In this document: piece by piece, positions 24,344 to 35,860 of the stretch
Position numbering within the stretch: the first letter of the stretch is position 1
Layout of the letters: each line of letters starts with the position of its first letter
DNA from: Neelides folsomi
Lineage: Eukaryota; Arthropoda; Collembola; Neelipleona; Neelidae
Reading direction: 5' to 3'
NCBI GenBank assembly: GCA_034687125.1
Contig: JAQGBZ010000245.1
Coordinates: 32,439 to 96,438, forward strand
DNA: 64,000 bases
The notes under the pieces: generated by a model
Databases searched by the model: none
What the model saw: the letters and a program-made list of their open reading frames with translations, nothing else
Told to the model about the DNA's origin: nothing
Position numbers and translations under genes: made by a program

Positions 24344-26020
24344 ATGGAGGATTTTGACCGTTTGATCAGGGATGAGATCGAGTCTGGGGAAGATAACATT
24401 AACAGGAGTATAGGTAGGGATCTCAGGATGAGTAGGCCAACAGGGAAAACTGCCAAATTAGGAATTTACCCAACCACTTTCACAGGGTCCTCAAAGGAAA
24501 ATGTAGGGGATTGGGTAAGGAGATTTGAGGATCTCATGGATTGGAACGGATGGAGTGGGAAAGATGCGATTCGCATCATAGGAGAGTTTTTGGATGACGC
24601 TGCCTTGGCATTTTTTCGATCTCTAAACGCTGACCCTAATTTTGGAGCATTAAAAATAGGTGATATATTGAAGGGACTCAAAGAGGCTTTTTCGACGGGG
24701 ACTGATGATTTAACGAGAGAGTCGAGGGCGCTAATGAGGAACCAAGGGAGAGACTTCCATTGCTTACGCTTATTCTAAGATTCAACTCTTGAAGGAATGG
24801 AATCCAAACATTACGGATGAGGACGTATGTCGGAGAGTCATTCGGGGCCTGCGGCCGCAAATACTTGATGGAGGAAGATAATTTACAGTGGCTTCTTAAA
24901 AAGCTTCCGCATTTGAGCAATCTAGGGATTTGGTGAAGATGAGGAGGGGTGGTGTGCCACTATACAATATGCATGAGGACAAGGATCGTGTGAGGATCGT
25001 GATCGACAACGACAACGAAAACGGATAGTCGAATTGTTCGAATGCTTGATTTGCTTACTTTACAGATGGAAAACTCCAAAGTGGAGACATGGCCCTATCG
25101 GAGGGAGGAGAACGCTCCTGCCCACGGTGCAGTTGTACAGAGGGGGGAAATGAGAGGAGGAGCAACCCGAGGAAAAGCGCTTTCTTTATGCTATCACTGC
25201 AATAGCCCTTATCATTTTGATGTTGATTGTCAAGCCTGTAAAGAGGAGTACCTAAAGAAAGGGACTGGAAATGGAAGAGGGACTGAAGGGGGACGAGGAA
25301 CCCCACCAGTCGGCCTAAAACGAGGAGTCCTCCCGAGGGAAAATGGCCAGGGGAATACTCCCGGATTCACCAACCAAGTTTACAATACTCAGAGAGGCAA
25401 AAGGGGAAGTGGAGCTTATGCTTATCGCGGGAACTCCTCAGGGGGAGGAGGAAGAGAGGGAGACTGTCTTATGCTCTCAAATCAGAAGAGTACGATTGCA
25501 ATGGTTGAAGGCTGGCTGAACGAAAAAAGAGTTGAAATTGCAGTTGATACAGGATCGGCAAAAGCAATTGTGAGCAGTCAATGTGAGACAAAAACGTTGG
25601 TAAAGAACAATCCCATCTCACTTATGGCAGCCGGTGGAGATTTTGGGAAATTGCAATGTGGAGATTGGTTTTGGTAAGGGAAAAATTTTACAAGAAGTTT
25701 TGGTTGTTCCCAATTTCAAGTATAAATGTCTTCTACGAATGAACTTCTTGAGGCAAAATCAAATTCAATTGAATTTTGTTAATAAAACTTTGAAAGTGGG
25801 AAAACGAGAAATTTCCTTACTAATGATGCATGAAAAGAACGCCACCTGGATTTTGGGCTACCGGCCTTATTCCAAATTGGAAATTCGAGCTTCTATTGAG
25901 AAGGATAAGGAATTTTTGAGTTTTATTTCTGAAAAGGAGATGGATCAATGTGATACCGCTTCAAGGAATCGTTTGCTGCGGGAAATCCTCGAGGAGCGAG
26001 AACGGAAATATGCTCATATA
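24344..26020 (+). mobile_element. Gypsy-like retrotransposon remnant: gag and protease
   Basis: From ATG at 24344 a gag capsid-like region runs (TTFTGSSKENVGDWVRRFED, IGEFLDDAALAFFRSL), followed after a frame break near 24750 by AYAYSKIQLLKEWNPNITDE. A CCHC zinc knuckle lies near 25190 (CYHCNSPYHFDVDC) and a Gly/Arg-rich stretch after it. The aspartic protease motif is in VEIAVDTGSAKAIVSSQ near 25540, and a second frame carries on to about 26010 (LVVPNFKYKCLLRMNFL). No reverse transcriptase follows: the element stops where the inverted BTB-exon copy begins. Frame breaks and truncation show that it is dead. Confidence 0.85.
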
Positions 26021-26067
26021 TCATGTTTAATTTATCTGTATTTCTAATTTGCAATGTCTGTAAATAG

Positions 26068-26471
26068 TCATCTATGTTTTGCCAATAAGACGTTCGATAA
26101 GAATCAGCGTTGTGGATGTCAGATCTTTTTTCAAACAATGTGCAAAAATACCAATTGTCCCCATCACTTTCTTTTCTTCCTTCTTCGTCTAAAGTGCCTT
26201 TAATCATTTCCCTCTGAACTGATTCTAAATAATATAAAATATTTTTTTAAATTATAAAATTTGTAAACTATTATTTATTACCGTTTGTAGGATGTCCTTT
26301 AACGCTGAATTCGTGATTTCCAATTTTCGATAAAAAGTCAACATGTTTAATTATTAAGTTAAGGCGATGTTTATTATAAATTGCTGGTTGTACAATTTTG
26401 AATCGCATAAATATTAAAGCTCGATCTTTTTTTAATTCGTAATACCCGCGGCTAACAAAACCAAATAATTA
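26068..26471 (-). repeat. Inverted 404-bp copy of two exons of the BTB gene at 62.7 kb
   Basis: Base by base, this stretch on the minus strand equals 62641-63044 on the plus strand, with the same length and, by my count, five substitutions (about 98.8 % identity). The copy includes both exon pieces (26282-26451 and 26068-26224) and the intron between them, so it arose from DNA and not from mRNA. It has no start, no BTB part and no continuing exon, and so is a gene fragment. It is bounded by the gag remnant on one side and the fold-back repeats on the other. Confidence 0.93.
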
Positions 26472-27761
26472 CCTTACATGCAATTCCTCACCCGACGACT
26501 ATTTACCCGAATTGGCTCTTTTTAGTCTGCTATTAAGCGCTAAATTTTCCATTTATACAGTTTACATACAAAATCTCACCCGATCGACACGGCGTCATAA
26601 TTACCCGAACGGACTTACTTTAGTCTGTCATTAACTTATAAATTGCATCTATCCCCTACATATCCATTACATGCAATTTCTCACCCGACGTACTATTTAC
26701 CCAAATTGGTACTTATTAGTTTGCCATTGACTTAAAAATTCCTAAATTCCACTTTTATATAGTTTATACCCGACGTACTATAATTACTTTAGTATGAAAT
26801 TAACTTTTAATTTCAAAATACCTCATTTTTATAGATGCAAATCATACAATTCCTAACCTGATGCTCGACCCGACGTACTAATTACCAGTGTTATTGGCTC
26901 AAAATGTTCTGTTGATTCGGTTTGGTTAATTAAGTTTAATGATTGAATGTTTTAATTAAAATGTTTGTATTAGGTAGTTACTTTTTAATTTATATATTAT
27001 TTAAAATTTTATATTAATTTTAATATTTAAAAAAACAATTAAAATTAAATAGTTGCCTCATAATTAATTGATTATTTGTAAAATTATGAATAAATTATCA
27101 TTGTTTAAAGTACTATTTTTACATTTATAAATAAACGATATTTAGAATAAAATACAAATTACCATATATACCTATGTATGCGAATTTATTATTTGCATTT
27201 ATATATTACAATATGCATAATGCAAATGATTTGACGTTATAAATACTTATATAAGTAGTTTAATAAATATAAATTAGTTTTAATATTTTATTAAAAAACA
27301 TGCATCTGATAATAAGATTCATTATTAATCAAATATAAAATGTATCATAATGCTAAAAAATATAATGCATGAATTATAGTTGCACAATATGCCTAATAAT
27401 TATTTGAACAAATAAATTGCTAATCACTACTATTTTTTCATTTATTTTATCATTTTAGACTTTATATCATTATCATTAGTATAATATTCCATTTGGACAT
27501 TTAGGTAAAATATCATTTAATTTTTGAAGATATTAAATAGATAAAAGCTTAATTAAATATTTGCACTTCGCATGTTTATATGAAAGTGGAAGGTGGAACA
27601 TGCAAATTGTAAGTTAATGGCATACTAAATTAAGCTAATTCGGGTAAATATTACTTTGGGTAAGGAATTGTATGTGATATGTATATATCACATATATATG
27701 GATAGGCTGACTTTCCGTATTCCAGTCAGGATTTGAGGCAAATTTATTCAACTCCCTTCAC

Positions 27762-28037
27762 CGGCAATTGCCGTCAGTTTCAACACTTATTTTAGAGTAG
27801 GTTAGGTTAGTTTGATTACGACAATTTATAATTCCTTAACTAACCTAACCTACTCTAAAATAAAATAACAAGATTTAACTGGTTTGTAAAAAAATAATTG
27901 CCAGAATTAGGCAATTGCCGTCACGGTAATTTCCGGCTGCCTTCACGGCAATTGCCGGCTGCTGTTACGGCAGTTGCCGGCTGCCGTTACAGCAATTGCC
28001 GGGTCTATCATATACATGGTGTCTACGGCAATTGCCG
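27762..28037. repeat. Array of palindromic GGCAATTGCCG units
   Basis: Six copies of CGGCAATTGCCG or one-base variants, the inner ones (about 27908-28002) spaced by roughly 20 bases as in CGGCAATTGCCGGCTGCCGT. Each unit is itself a palindrome. GC content is far above the surroundings. Confidence 0.8.
27787..27863. repeat. Perfect 26-bp hairpin with GGTTAGGTTAG motif
   Basis: The left arm 27787-27812 (TTATTTTAGAGTAGG then TTAGGTTAGTT) and right arm 27838-27863 are exact reverse complements around a 25-base loop. The stem contains two tandem copies of the arthropod-type telomere unit TTAGG. Confidence 0.85.
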
Positions 28038-28480
28038 AAATTTGCGGCAAATCCCGGCCGGAATACGAAAAGTCAGCCTATGGATATATATATGCAAAAA
28101 AGATGTTAATGGAAAACTAAATTAAGCCCATTCGGGTAATTAGTACGTCGGGTCGATCGAGTGAGAGATTATATATAAACTTTATAAATGGGGGTTTATT
28201 GATTTTTAAGTTAATTGTCGGGTCGGGTGAGGAGTCGGGTGAGGAATTGCATGTAAGGTATAGGAAGAGGAAGCTTGGAATTTATAAGTTAATGGTAGAC
28301 TAAAGCAAGCCAATTCGGTTAAATAGTACATCGGGTCGGTATCGGCTTATTATTACGTCGGGTCATCGGCTAAATGGAAGATAAGATAGGCCATGTAATG
28401 TATTTCGTCGGGTATCGGGTAATTAGTACATCGGGTATTCGGTCAAATAGCACGTCGGGTATCGGGCAATTGGAATCTGC

Positions 28481-28669
28481 CATAAAGAAGGCTTTTCCTG
28501 ACCATGATATAATGCAATAAGAAACGGGATTTTGGAATTAAATTCATTTACAATTCCTAAAATTGGCCAAAATTGATTTTTGTTACTTTTTGAAATAGGC
28601 AAATCATCTACACCTATATTTAAAGTTATTATGTTTGAACCATAGAGATTGATTAAAGTTTTATAATAT
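28481..28669. other. Short spacer
   Basis: Between the fold-back and the DUF4806-like fragment. No feature seen. Confidence 0.4.
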
Positions 28670-29276
28670 TCACATTTGTCCCGATCCTCTTAACCAGCTT
28701 CCAATAATTGCTTCGACTTCCCGTTCGTGTGAGTTGTGTGAGCGGATCACTGCATCTAAATAAAATAAAATCATATTATATTAAAATATGATTTATTCTA
28801 ATAAGTCAAATATATTTATTCAATTAAAATTATATGATAATAATTTAAATGTTATTTTACCTTTAACACATTGACATATTGGAAGAAATATGAATTCGAT
28901 TTTGTCTTTTGATTTTCCTTGAGTCCAAAGCACAGAGTTTTGAAACTCCCCTTTCAAAACTTTTTCAAGAGTTCTCCAACAATGCTCTTTCACAGTCGAA
29001 CTACCAATTGTCTCAATGATCTTTACCTATTAAATTCAAGTTATTTTTATTAGCACATGATATAATATAATTAACTTAAGTTACCACGAGTATTTGATTT
29101 TTCTTTGATGATGTGACAAAAGTGTTCAAATTATCGAGATCTTCTTTGTTATAGCATTCTAATTTAAATGGATTGGCATCGTCATTAATCAATGGAAGCA
29201 AAGTATTCACTTTGCTATCAAGCAAATCAATTTTAGAAATCAATCGATTTCTATTTGTCTCAATAGTGGTGCCCGA
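28670..29276 (-). CDS. DUF4806-like C-terminal gene fragment
   Basis: Exons 29085-29276, 28861-29026 and 28670-28755 join in phase and end with TGA, giving 147 residues. No start exon was found, so the gene is partial or a fragment. The sequence follows the DUF4806 pattern: PFKLECYNKEDLDNLNTFVT, then a Leu/Ile-rich VVKIIETIGSSTVKEHCWRT with LEKVLKGEF, LWTQGKSKDKIEFIFLP, and the final EVEAIIGSWLRGSG. DUF4806 proteins are common in arthropods, of unknown function, and often occur near transposons. The exon before DUF4806 (LISKIDLLDSKVNTLLPLIN) may form a short coiled coil. Family call is from memory of the pattern. Confidence 0.6.
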
Positions 29277-29698
29277 CTAAAGTACGCGACATCTAAAATA
29301 CGCACGATTTCTTGGCATCTTCTAGCCTTCAAGTAATCCAGTAGGTGAAATAAACTTACTTTTTATAATAAAGGGCTTGCAATAGTAATATGAAATCCTT
29401 AAAGAAAAAATCAGAATGCTGACTTGGATTTAATAAATGTAATATTTTTCGATGAATAAAATAAACCTCAATCTATATGTAAGCAATCTTTTATTTTAAC
29501 TTAACAAGTATAACTAATATGTAATGCTAATAATTAATGCTAATTAAAAATTCAATGTTTTGTAAACAATTAAACAAAAATCTGTGTAAAATGAATGAAT
29601 GAATTTTTCTATTTAGGTTTACATACAAGATACATAAAGTAGTTTCATAAATATCAAATAAATAAATTAATTTTAATAGTTAAATAAAATGTTTAAAA
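29277..29698. other. Intergenic gap
   Basis: Between the DUF4806-like fragment and the stop codon of the DYNC2I2 gene (both minus). Missing upstream exons of the fragment were not found here. Confidence 0.4.
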
Positions 29699-32600
29699 TT
29701 ATTCTTCATCTTGCGAAATTTGATTTGATCGTTGTGTCAATGAAGGAGGTTCGATCGAAATGAATTTGAGGAAATTGTGAACTTCGTTGTGAATCGGCGT
29801 GACGATGAAATCCGGGAGTTTCCAAATACAAACTTGACCGTTTGAATCTCCTGTGGCCATCACTGTAGGACTAAATAAAAATAATGTTGTGTAACTAATT
29901 GTAATTGTAAGTTCAATTATATTAAAAAATATTTAAAATGATTTTTTAAATGGAATATGATAATTAACATTTATTAACATTCTTATAAGATTCTTTTTTA
30001 TTAATTAGAGTTTTCTTACTCTCCAAAATTGAATGCGAATTTGTTGACTTCACTTTCCTCCACTAATTCCATACAAGGTTCATTGTCATTTTTAGCCAGG
30101 TCGTAAATGTAAACTGTGGGACCAGAAGAAACTCCAAACACGTGGGGCCGAGTTCCCCATTCGACTTGACATCCTTTCGGAGTTTCTGAAAAAAACAGCT
30201 TGGTTGCTTCCATTGGCTAAAATACAAATAAAGAAATTTTCAACTATGTAACAAAATAAATAATTCAAATATTACATTAAAGCAATTTCGAATCATTGAT
30301 TAAAAAATTACAATTAATTGAATCTTACATAAAGCAGATTTTGAATTCCAATCCTTCCGTCAATCGTAACATACAAAAAGATATTTCTGAGGAACGGCGA
30401 AGAATCAACAGAAGAAAAGAGACCAAAATCTTTCGCTACAACTGCTTGAATTGGATCAAAAAATGGAAATTTCTTCATGTTCACTTGACCCGAATAATAC
30501 ACTACATTGTCACTAATATCTGCGAATAAATTAACCGGGAATTTTAAAAATTGACTAAATGCAAATTAGATTAGAAGTTAGAATACTAATACTTACGGTT
30601 TTATATTAATTAAATATAGTTAAATAGTCTTTATTAAATGTAGTTAAATAATTTAAATTAATTATAATTAAAAATTTATTAATTATTTTTAAAGTCTTAC
30701 CAACTTCCAAAGTGCTTGTAAAAGAACCTTGGAAAATTAATCCGCCCAATGTAGCAAAAACCATCGTTGTTGGATCGTCCTTCGCAGACGAAAAACAAAC
30801 AACGGGCAATTCCTTAAATCCTTCCTTGTATCGATTCCCGATTTTAATTTCCCCGGGGAGATATTCAGCCCAGATCAAAAAACGTTTAATCAAAATCGGC
30901 TTATTCCCGCCAGCATTTAGCCCCCAGAGACAAATGGCGCCGTCTTTCGAACTCGTCGCGAAGGAATATCCAGAAGGCAGAGGGAATTGAATTTTGTCTG
31001 AATAAATCCATTTGATGTCTGTGATTTCTCCATTGTGGGTTTCGTTGTTGCTTTCGATTTTGTCATCGGTGGCTTCGACACTCAAAATGGCGACGGTTCC
31101 ATCGCGCAGGCCAACGGCCAAAGTTCCGTAATTAAAAGGATGGAATTTCATTGCAGTGATACAATTAGGAAATTTAAATTCCATCTGAGGTTTGTCGAAA
31201 ATATCACCAGAGTCTAAATCCTGAGAATTGTCTTCTAAATTTTCATTTTTTGAATTTGAATTTTTTGGATTTTCATTTTCATTTTTCAAAAAGTCAATTT
31301 TTGTATTTCCCTCTTTCAAGCTTTCGAAATTTGCCGCCAATTGTTCTTGCTTTATCTCTTCGTGATATTGAGCTTCGTATTTCCAATAGTCATATTTAGA
31401 ATTTTCAAATTTACTTTTGTCAAATTCGCAACTTGTAATCTTCGTTTCGGTAACTGAATTTGGTCCCTTTTTCTGAAAGTTGACTTTTTTCGCCTTTTCG
31501 AATTCCATATCTGCAAATGGGTTCATTTTGAGTTTCCGCTCCGCGAAGTGTTTCTCGGCTTTGAGTTTCTTTTCGTTCAACCTTGCTTGCAATTCCTCTT
31601 CCCTGGAAATTTTAACTTTCGGTTGGGGAATCAAACGATGGAGCAAATTGATATTCCAAATTGAAACAACGGCCGAGTGATTGCACCAAGTCTCATGCAC
31701 TGGAAATGAATGACCGACGGCGATTTGACCTCCGTTTCTGCTCCAACTCAAACAACTCACTTGGAACTGTCAAAATAAAAAATTAAAATTAAACCAAAAA
31801 TTAAAACTTTAAGAATTTTAAAAATAATAAGTAAATTAATCAAAACTAATTGAATTAAAGTAAATGTTATTAGTTAATTTAATTATAATTAATTAAACTA
31901 TTAAATAACTACATATCATATTACTTAATTTAGAAGAACTTAAAATTAGATTTAAATACCCCATCAGAAACTTTAGCGCTTTTCAATTTAAAAATTCTTT
32001 TTGGTTGTCCTTGGTCCAAAATCCCAATTGCTTTTTGGTATTCCCGATGACCTTTGTTGATCTCTTTGTTTTCATTTTCCTTCAAGTATTTGCACACAGG
32101 TTCGGTGATTCGGGTGAAGAAGGCGAAGAGCGATGGAGGATAAGGCTGAGAAATTTGAATCAGCTCGAAATCACCTTCAGGATCTGTTTGGATCTTTGGC
32201 AAAAGAACATTCATAATTAAATAAATTATTGTTTTAACTACATTTTATTGAAAAATAATTATATTTAAATACCTTACATTTAATAACATTTTAATATTAA
32301 TTATTCATTTAAAAGCTCACCTGTTTCTCATCCTTTTCGTTTGTCTGAAATTGGAAATCTTTCGGAGGGGCAAAAACTTTCCTTTGAATTTCTGTTTCCG
32401 TTTTACTTTCTTTTTTTGGAATTTCATCAACCGGGTCAGGTTCCCTTCATAAATGGATTTTATAAAAGATTAAATGAATTGCATAATTGGATTAAATAAA
32501 TAAATAATTGTTAATTTAATGAAATGTTATATTTTACATAATTGATATTATTTAACTGTGATTAAAAAAACATTTACTTTTCGGGTGAGTTTTTAAAAAA

Positions 32601-33110
32601 AGGATGCGGCTCGATTTTTCCATCTGGATGAAGATAAACAACTTTCCCTTTACGCTTGTTGGGGAAGTCTTCAAACCGTTGGAGTTTTTGGATCAAAAAA
32701 TCGTATTCAATTTGAGACACAGAATTTTCATCGGGTTTTTCTTCATCCGGGTTTTGTGCGGGATTGACACCGGAGTTTTCATCGGAAGTTTCAATTGAAT
32801 TGTAACCGGGGTTTTTGTCGAGATTCTCTCTGGATGCTTGATCGTCACCTGAGTTTTCAACGGCAATCGCTTGTGTCGAAGGTTGATGCGGTTGAATCGG
32901 AATTTCAGAGTTGTGATCTTGAGAATAAAATTCCGACAGTTTCAAATCTTCACCTTTGACATCTTTCACTTGGATATCTTCTTCTATCACATCTTTCGGC
33001 TTGAGATCTCCATCTCCTTTAACTTCAATTCCTTTCGGTTCTTCCACGTCGAGAGATTTAACTGATTTCATTTCTTCCCCAAGTTCATCTTGTTCCACTA
33101 ATTCGCTCAT
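29699..33110 (-). CDS. DYNC2I2: Cytoplasmic dynein-2 intermediate chain (WDR34-type)
   Basis: Seven exons: 32578-33110, 32321-32444, 31960-32193, 30701-31766, 30329-30519, 30020-30216 and 29699-29870. All junctions are in phase; the product has 838 residues. The N-terminal third is acidic and low-complexity. WD40 repeats begin in exon 4 (VSCLSWSRNGGQIAVGHSF ... VVSIWNINLL) and continue with ITAMKFHPFNYGTLAVGLRD, GYSFATSSKDGAICLWGLNA, CFSSAKDDPTTMVFATLGG, CQVEWGTRPHVFGVSSG and VMATGDSNGQVCIWKLPDF. Spacing and motifs follow DYNC2I2 (WDR34), which with WDR60 carries cargo-free dynein-2 for retrograde transport in cilia. Unlike human WDR34 (536 residues), it has a long N-terminus and a charged insertion of about 120 residues between the first two blades. 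WDR60 or an axonemal intermediate chain is a weaker alternative. Confidence 0.78.
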
Positions 33111-35860
33111 CTTGACTTTAAACTTAAAGACAAAATTGAAAGTCTAATGTTAATGAAATAAATGGCAATTCCTCGATCGATCGTAATAACGAACTTTCGG
33201 TCTATAACTACAATTGTCAATTGACAATTAATTTAATTAATTAATAATTAATTGAATCAAATGAATTAATAGTCAATTAATTATCGAACTTCTTTTATTT
33301 TAAAATTCGACGTTAGCTAAAATCTGAATTTGTTGGAATGATTCGTTGTTAGTAACCGTGTAGTTGCTAAGGATTCTCAGTCAACCCCAATTTCTCCTCC
33401 CTCTGACTTTGCCGACTTCTCAATTTTCCTTTCTTTGTCTTTTGAGCTTTTGGAGTTTTCTTTAAATTCAATGCTCTTGCACTTTCAGCACTTAAGAATG
33501 TATAAATGGTTTAATGTTAATCATATGTGCATTTAATATAAGCAATTGCCATGTAGGTTAAGCTGAATTTGATTATACTGCATACATTTATTTTTACATG
33601 CGTAAGTATTGAGTATCCATCTTAAATCATTAATTATAAAAACTTTAATATAAAGAACAAAAGCCTTTTAAGACCATGAGAAGAATGTGGATTGAGTTTC
33701 TTATACAAAGCATTGTGTATAAAATGCATAACAAGTTTTTAATGACTTCCTGTGGAACCCGAGAATGAAAATGTCATTAGTACAAAAATTGTGAAGAAGC
33801 CCAAGTCAAAAAAATGTTCTTCATACAATTCCTATTAAATAGCATCATAGTTTTATTAGGTAAATCTTTTACATCAACATCATACAACCTTAAATAATAC
33901 CAAGTAAATAATATAATTTAATTAAATTACTCATTATATTAATCTCGTATAAAATAAGTCTATTTATTTGGTTGTGAGAAGATTGGAGGTTTGAGAATTA
34001 TGGAGATCTTCAATTAGTTTTTCCATTATAATTTAATAATAAAAACGGGGGAGAACGGCGATTTGTGGTTTTTTGTTCCTCCAACGGCATCATTTTCCGA
34101 CCAACCGCAATTTGACTTCTCTCAAATGAGGTTTGAGATTTCCTCCAAATTGGTTTCATTTAAATTTAGTGAACTAATATGAATTTATGGTCGCTGCTTT
34201 GTAATTTGAAACTGGATCTACCAAAGAAAACATTCCATCAACTCTCACTCAACTCAACTTTACCATCAACATCGTATAAAGAAACATACCCATATCCATA
34301 CAAGTCCACATTGACTATGAATGTGAGTCTGAACTGTATGAATGTAATGATGTAATGAATCGTATGAATAAGATGAAAGGAATGAAAAGGAGTGCAGCTG
34401 CATAATGTGAATAATCTCCGATTCCTTTTCTTCTCACAAACTCACAAACTCCTTGGCCTCTTCCGTCTCATTAACATTAAAAGCCTCTAAAATTTTATGT
34501 ACATCATTCACGCACATTAATATTCGAAACTCAATCCAAATCGAAGTTCAATATTTGACATTTAAAATTGCGTATAAAATATATAAAATAATAAATATCT
34601 TTATTTTATATTTTTAAGATTTGTCTTATTTGACATTTGTATAGAAATGGGTTCTTTTTGGGTTCTTGTGGTGAATTGCATAGCTCAATGTGAAACCTCT
34701 GTAAGTGCAAAGGTGGAATTTTTGTGTGGGAAGGTAAATGTGTTGAATGGTAAGAATAAGAAGAATGAGCGCAATGAAGTCTATGAAGTGTATGAAGTCT
34801 AATTGAGTCGAGGGTTGATTGAAAAAGGTAGAAGCTGGAAGAAAATGAAAAGAAGCCGTTGAATCCAACCTTTGAATTTCAAGGTGGATTTGAGCCGTTG
34901 AGAGTCCCTTGAGGGTTCCTTTGGACTTCCAGGGGGTTTGATGGGAATTCTGAACCCCCTCCACCTGCTCCGCCCACCAACGTAAACGCCAAGGTGGAAA
35001 AACACCTGAACTCAACACTTGTCACCCCCAAACACCTCGACATCATCCCTCAGATGAATTTACATTTAATTGACAATTAAATTAAACTTAACCTCGGCGG
35101 TGTTAAATTCGTCAAACAAATCCAGGCCATTTAATTAATAAATTAATCATACCAAAGAAAGTTCTTACGCTTAGCCTTTAGCCACAAGGCCAACTTACAT
35201 TCCCAAAAGCCAAACTTCCGCTAACGATAAAATCTACAAATATTTAATAAATAATTTCCACTTTAAATACCTTAAATATTCACACGGAACAAATTACTTA
35301 AATCACGTTTTAATTAATTAACTGAATAATAGATAGAAGTAAGACAAATGCAACAAGTTGTTTGAAATTCAAAAGTTCCTGAATCAAATTGAATCGAAAT
35401 AAATTCCAAGTTATAAAATTTTAAGTTATAAAATTTTAAGTTTACTGAGAATCGAATTTGCGTTACGTAATATTAACAATTGTGTTGATTTGGTTTAATA
35501 TTCTATTTAAATAGAGTTTTTGCGTGAGTCTATTTAAGTATTTAAATCTATTTTGTGTCGCATGATGAGAAATTCCTTTTGTGTTTTTTGGTGTTCGTTG
35601 GAGCGGAGAGCTTTGTGTTGACTTTCCAACTCCTTCCTTATTTAACTGTGAATTCCCAACATCTCTCACCCACAACCTTTTTATTGACTCGAACAACAGC
35701 GACATCGAAATCAAATTCCTATAACAAACCGCCGTTAAGATTATTTAAATTAAATAATCTCATTTAAATTAATTAAATAAGTTAAGTTCGAAATTTTAAA
35801 GTGTTTTTAAACTAAAAGTGCGAATCGAAGAGAAAGATGGAATGAAGTAAAGAATGGATG
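33111..35860. other. Large intergenic region between divergent genes
   Basis: Carries the promoters of DYNC2I2 (minus) and NKAIN (plus). 33340-33480 is less AT-rich and may be the DYNC2I2 core promoter; 34840-35040 is GC-richer and could be a NKAIN 5' UTR exon or enhancer. Open stretches here show no protein features. Confidence 0.4.

Larger units (their letters stand above)
27705..28078. mobile_element. MITE with GGCTGACTTT ends and TA target duplication
   Basis: Left end GGCTGACTTTCCGTATTCC and right end GGAATACGAAAAGTCAGCC are inverted repeats with one mismatch. TA stands on both sides (27703-27704 and 28079-28080), as after Tc1/mariner-type insertion. The interior has no ORF and consists of the palindromic GGCAATTGCCG units and the 26-bp hairpin listed separately. 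It is inserted in the right arm of the fold-back. Confidence 0.75.
26472..28480. repeat. Fold-back of CCCGACGTA-type repeats
   Basis: The left arm (26472-26890) has repeats of the type TTACATGCAATTCCTCACCC followed by GACGTACTATTTACCC, a gap, and TTTAGTCTGCCATTAAC. The right arm (about 27570-28480) has the same words in reverse complement: GGGTGAGGAATTGCATGTAA near 28240, and TACGTCGGGT or variants near 28143, 28330 and 28354. The middle (26900-27570) is very AT-rich. The arms are imperfect and repetitive, about 100 to 180 bases per unit. No protein-coding capacity. This looks like a fold-back transposon or a satellite in inverted arrangement. Confidence 0.7.

Noticed and set aside
27787-27863. 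True telomere or subtelomere
   Set aside because: Only two TTAGG units per arm in an inverted hairpin; no tandem array.
33345-33375. RFX half-sites (AGTAAC and GTTGCT) before DYNC2I2
   Set aside because: They point away from each other and the spacing does not fit an X-box.
34626-35018. 130-codon minus-strand frame upstream of NKAIN
   Set aside because: No domain, odd composition (Trp/His runs), no splice partners; probably UTR or promoter sequence.
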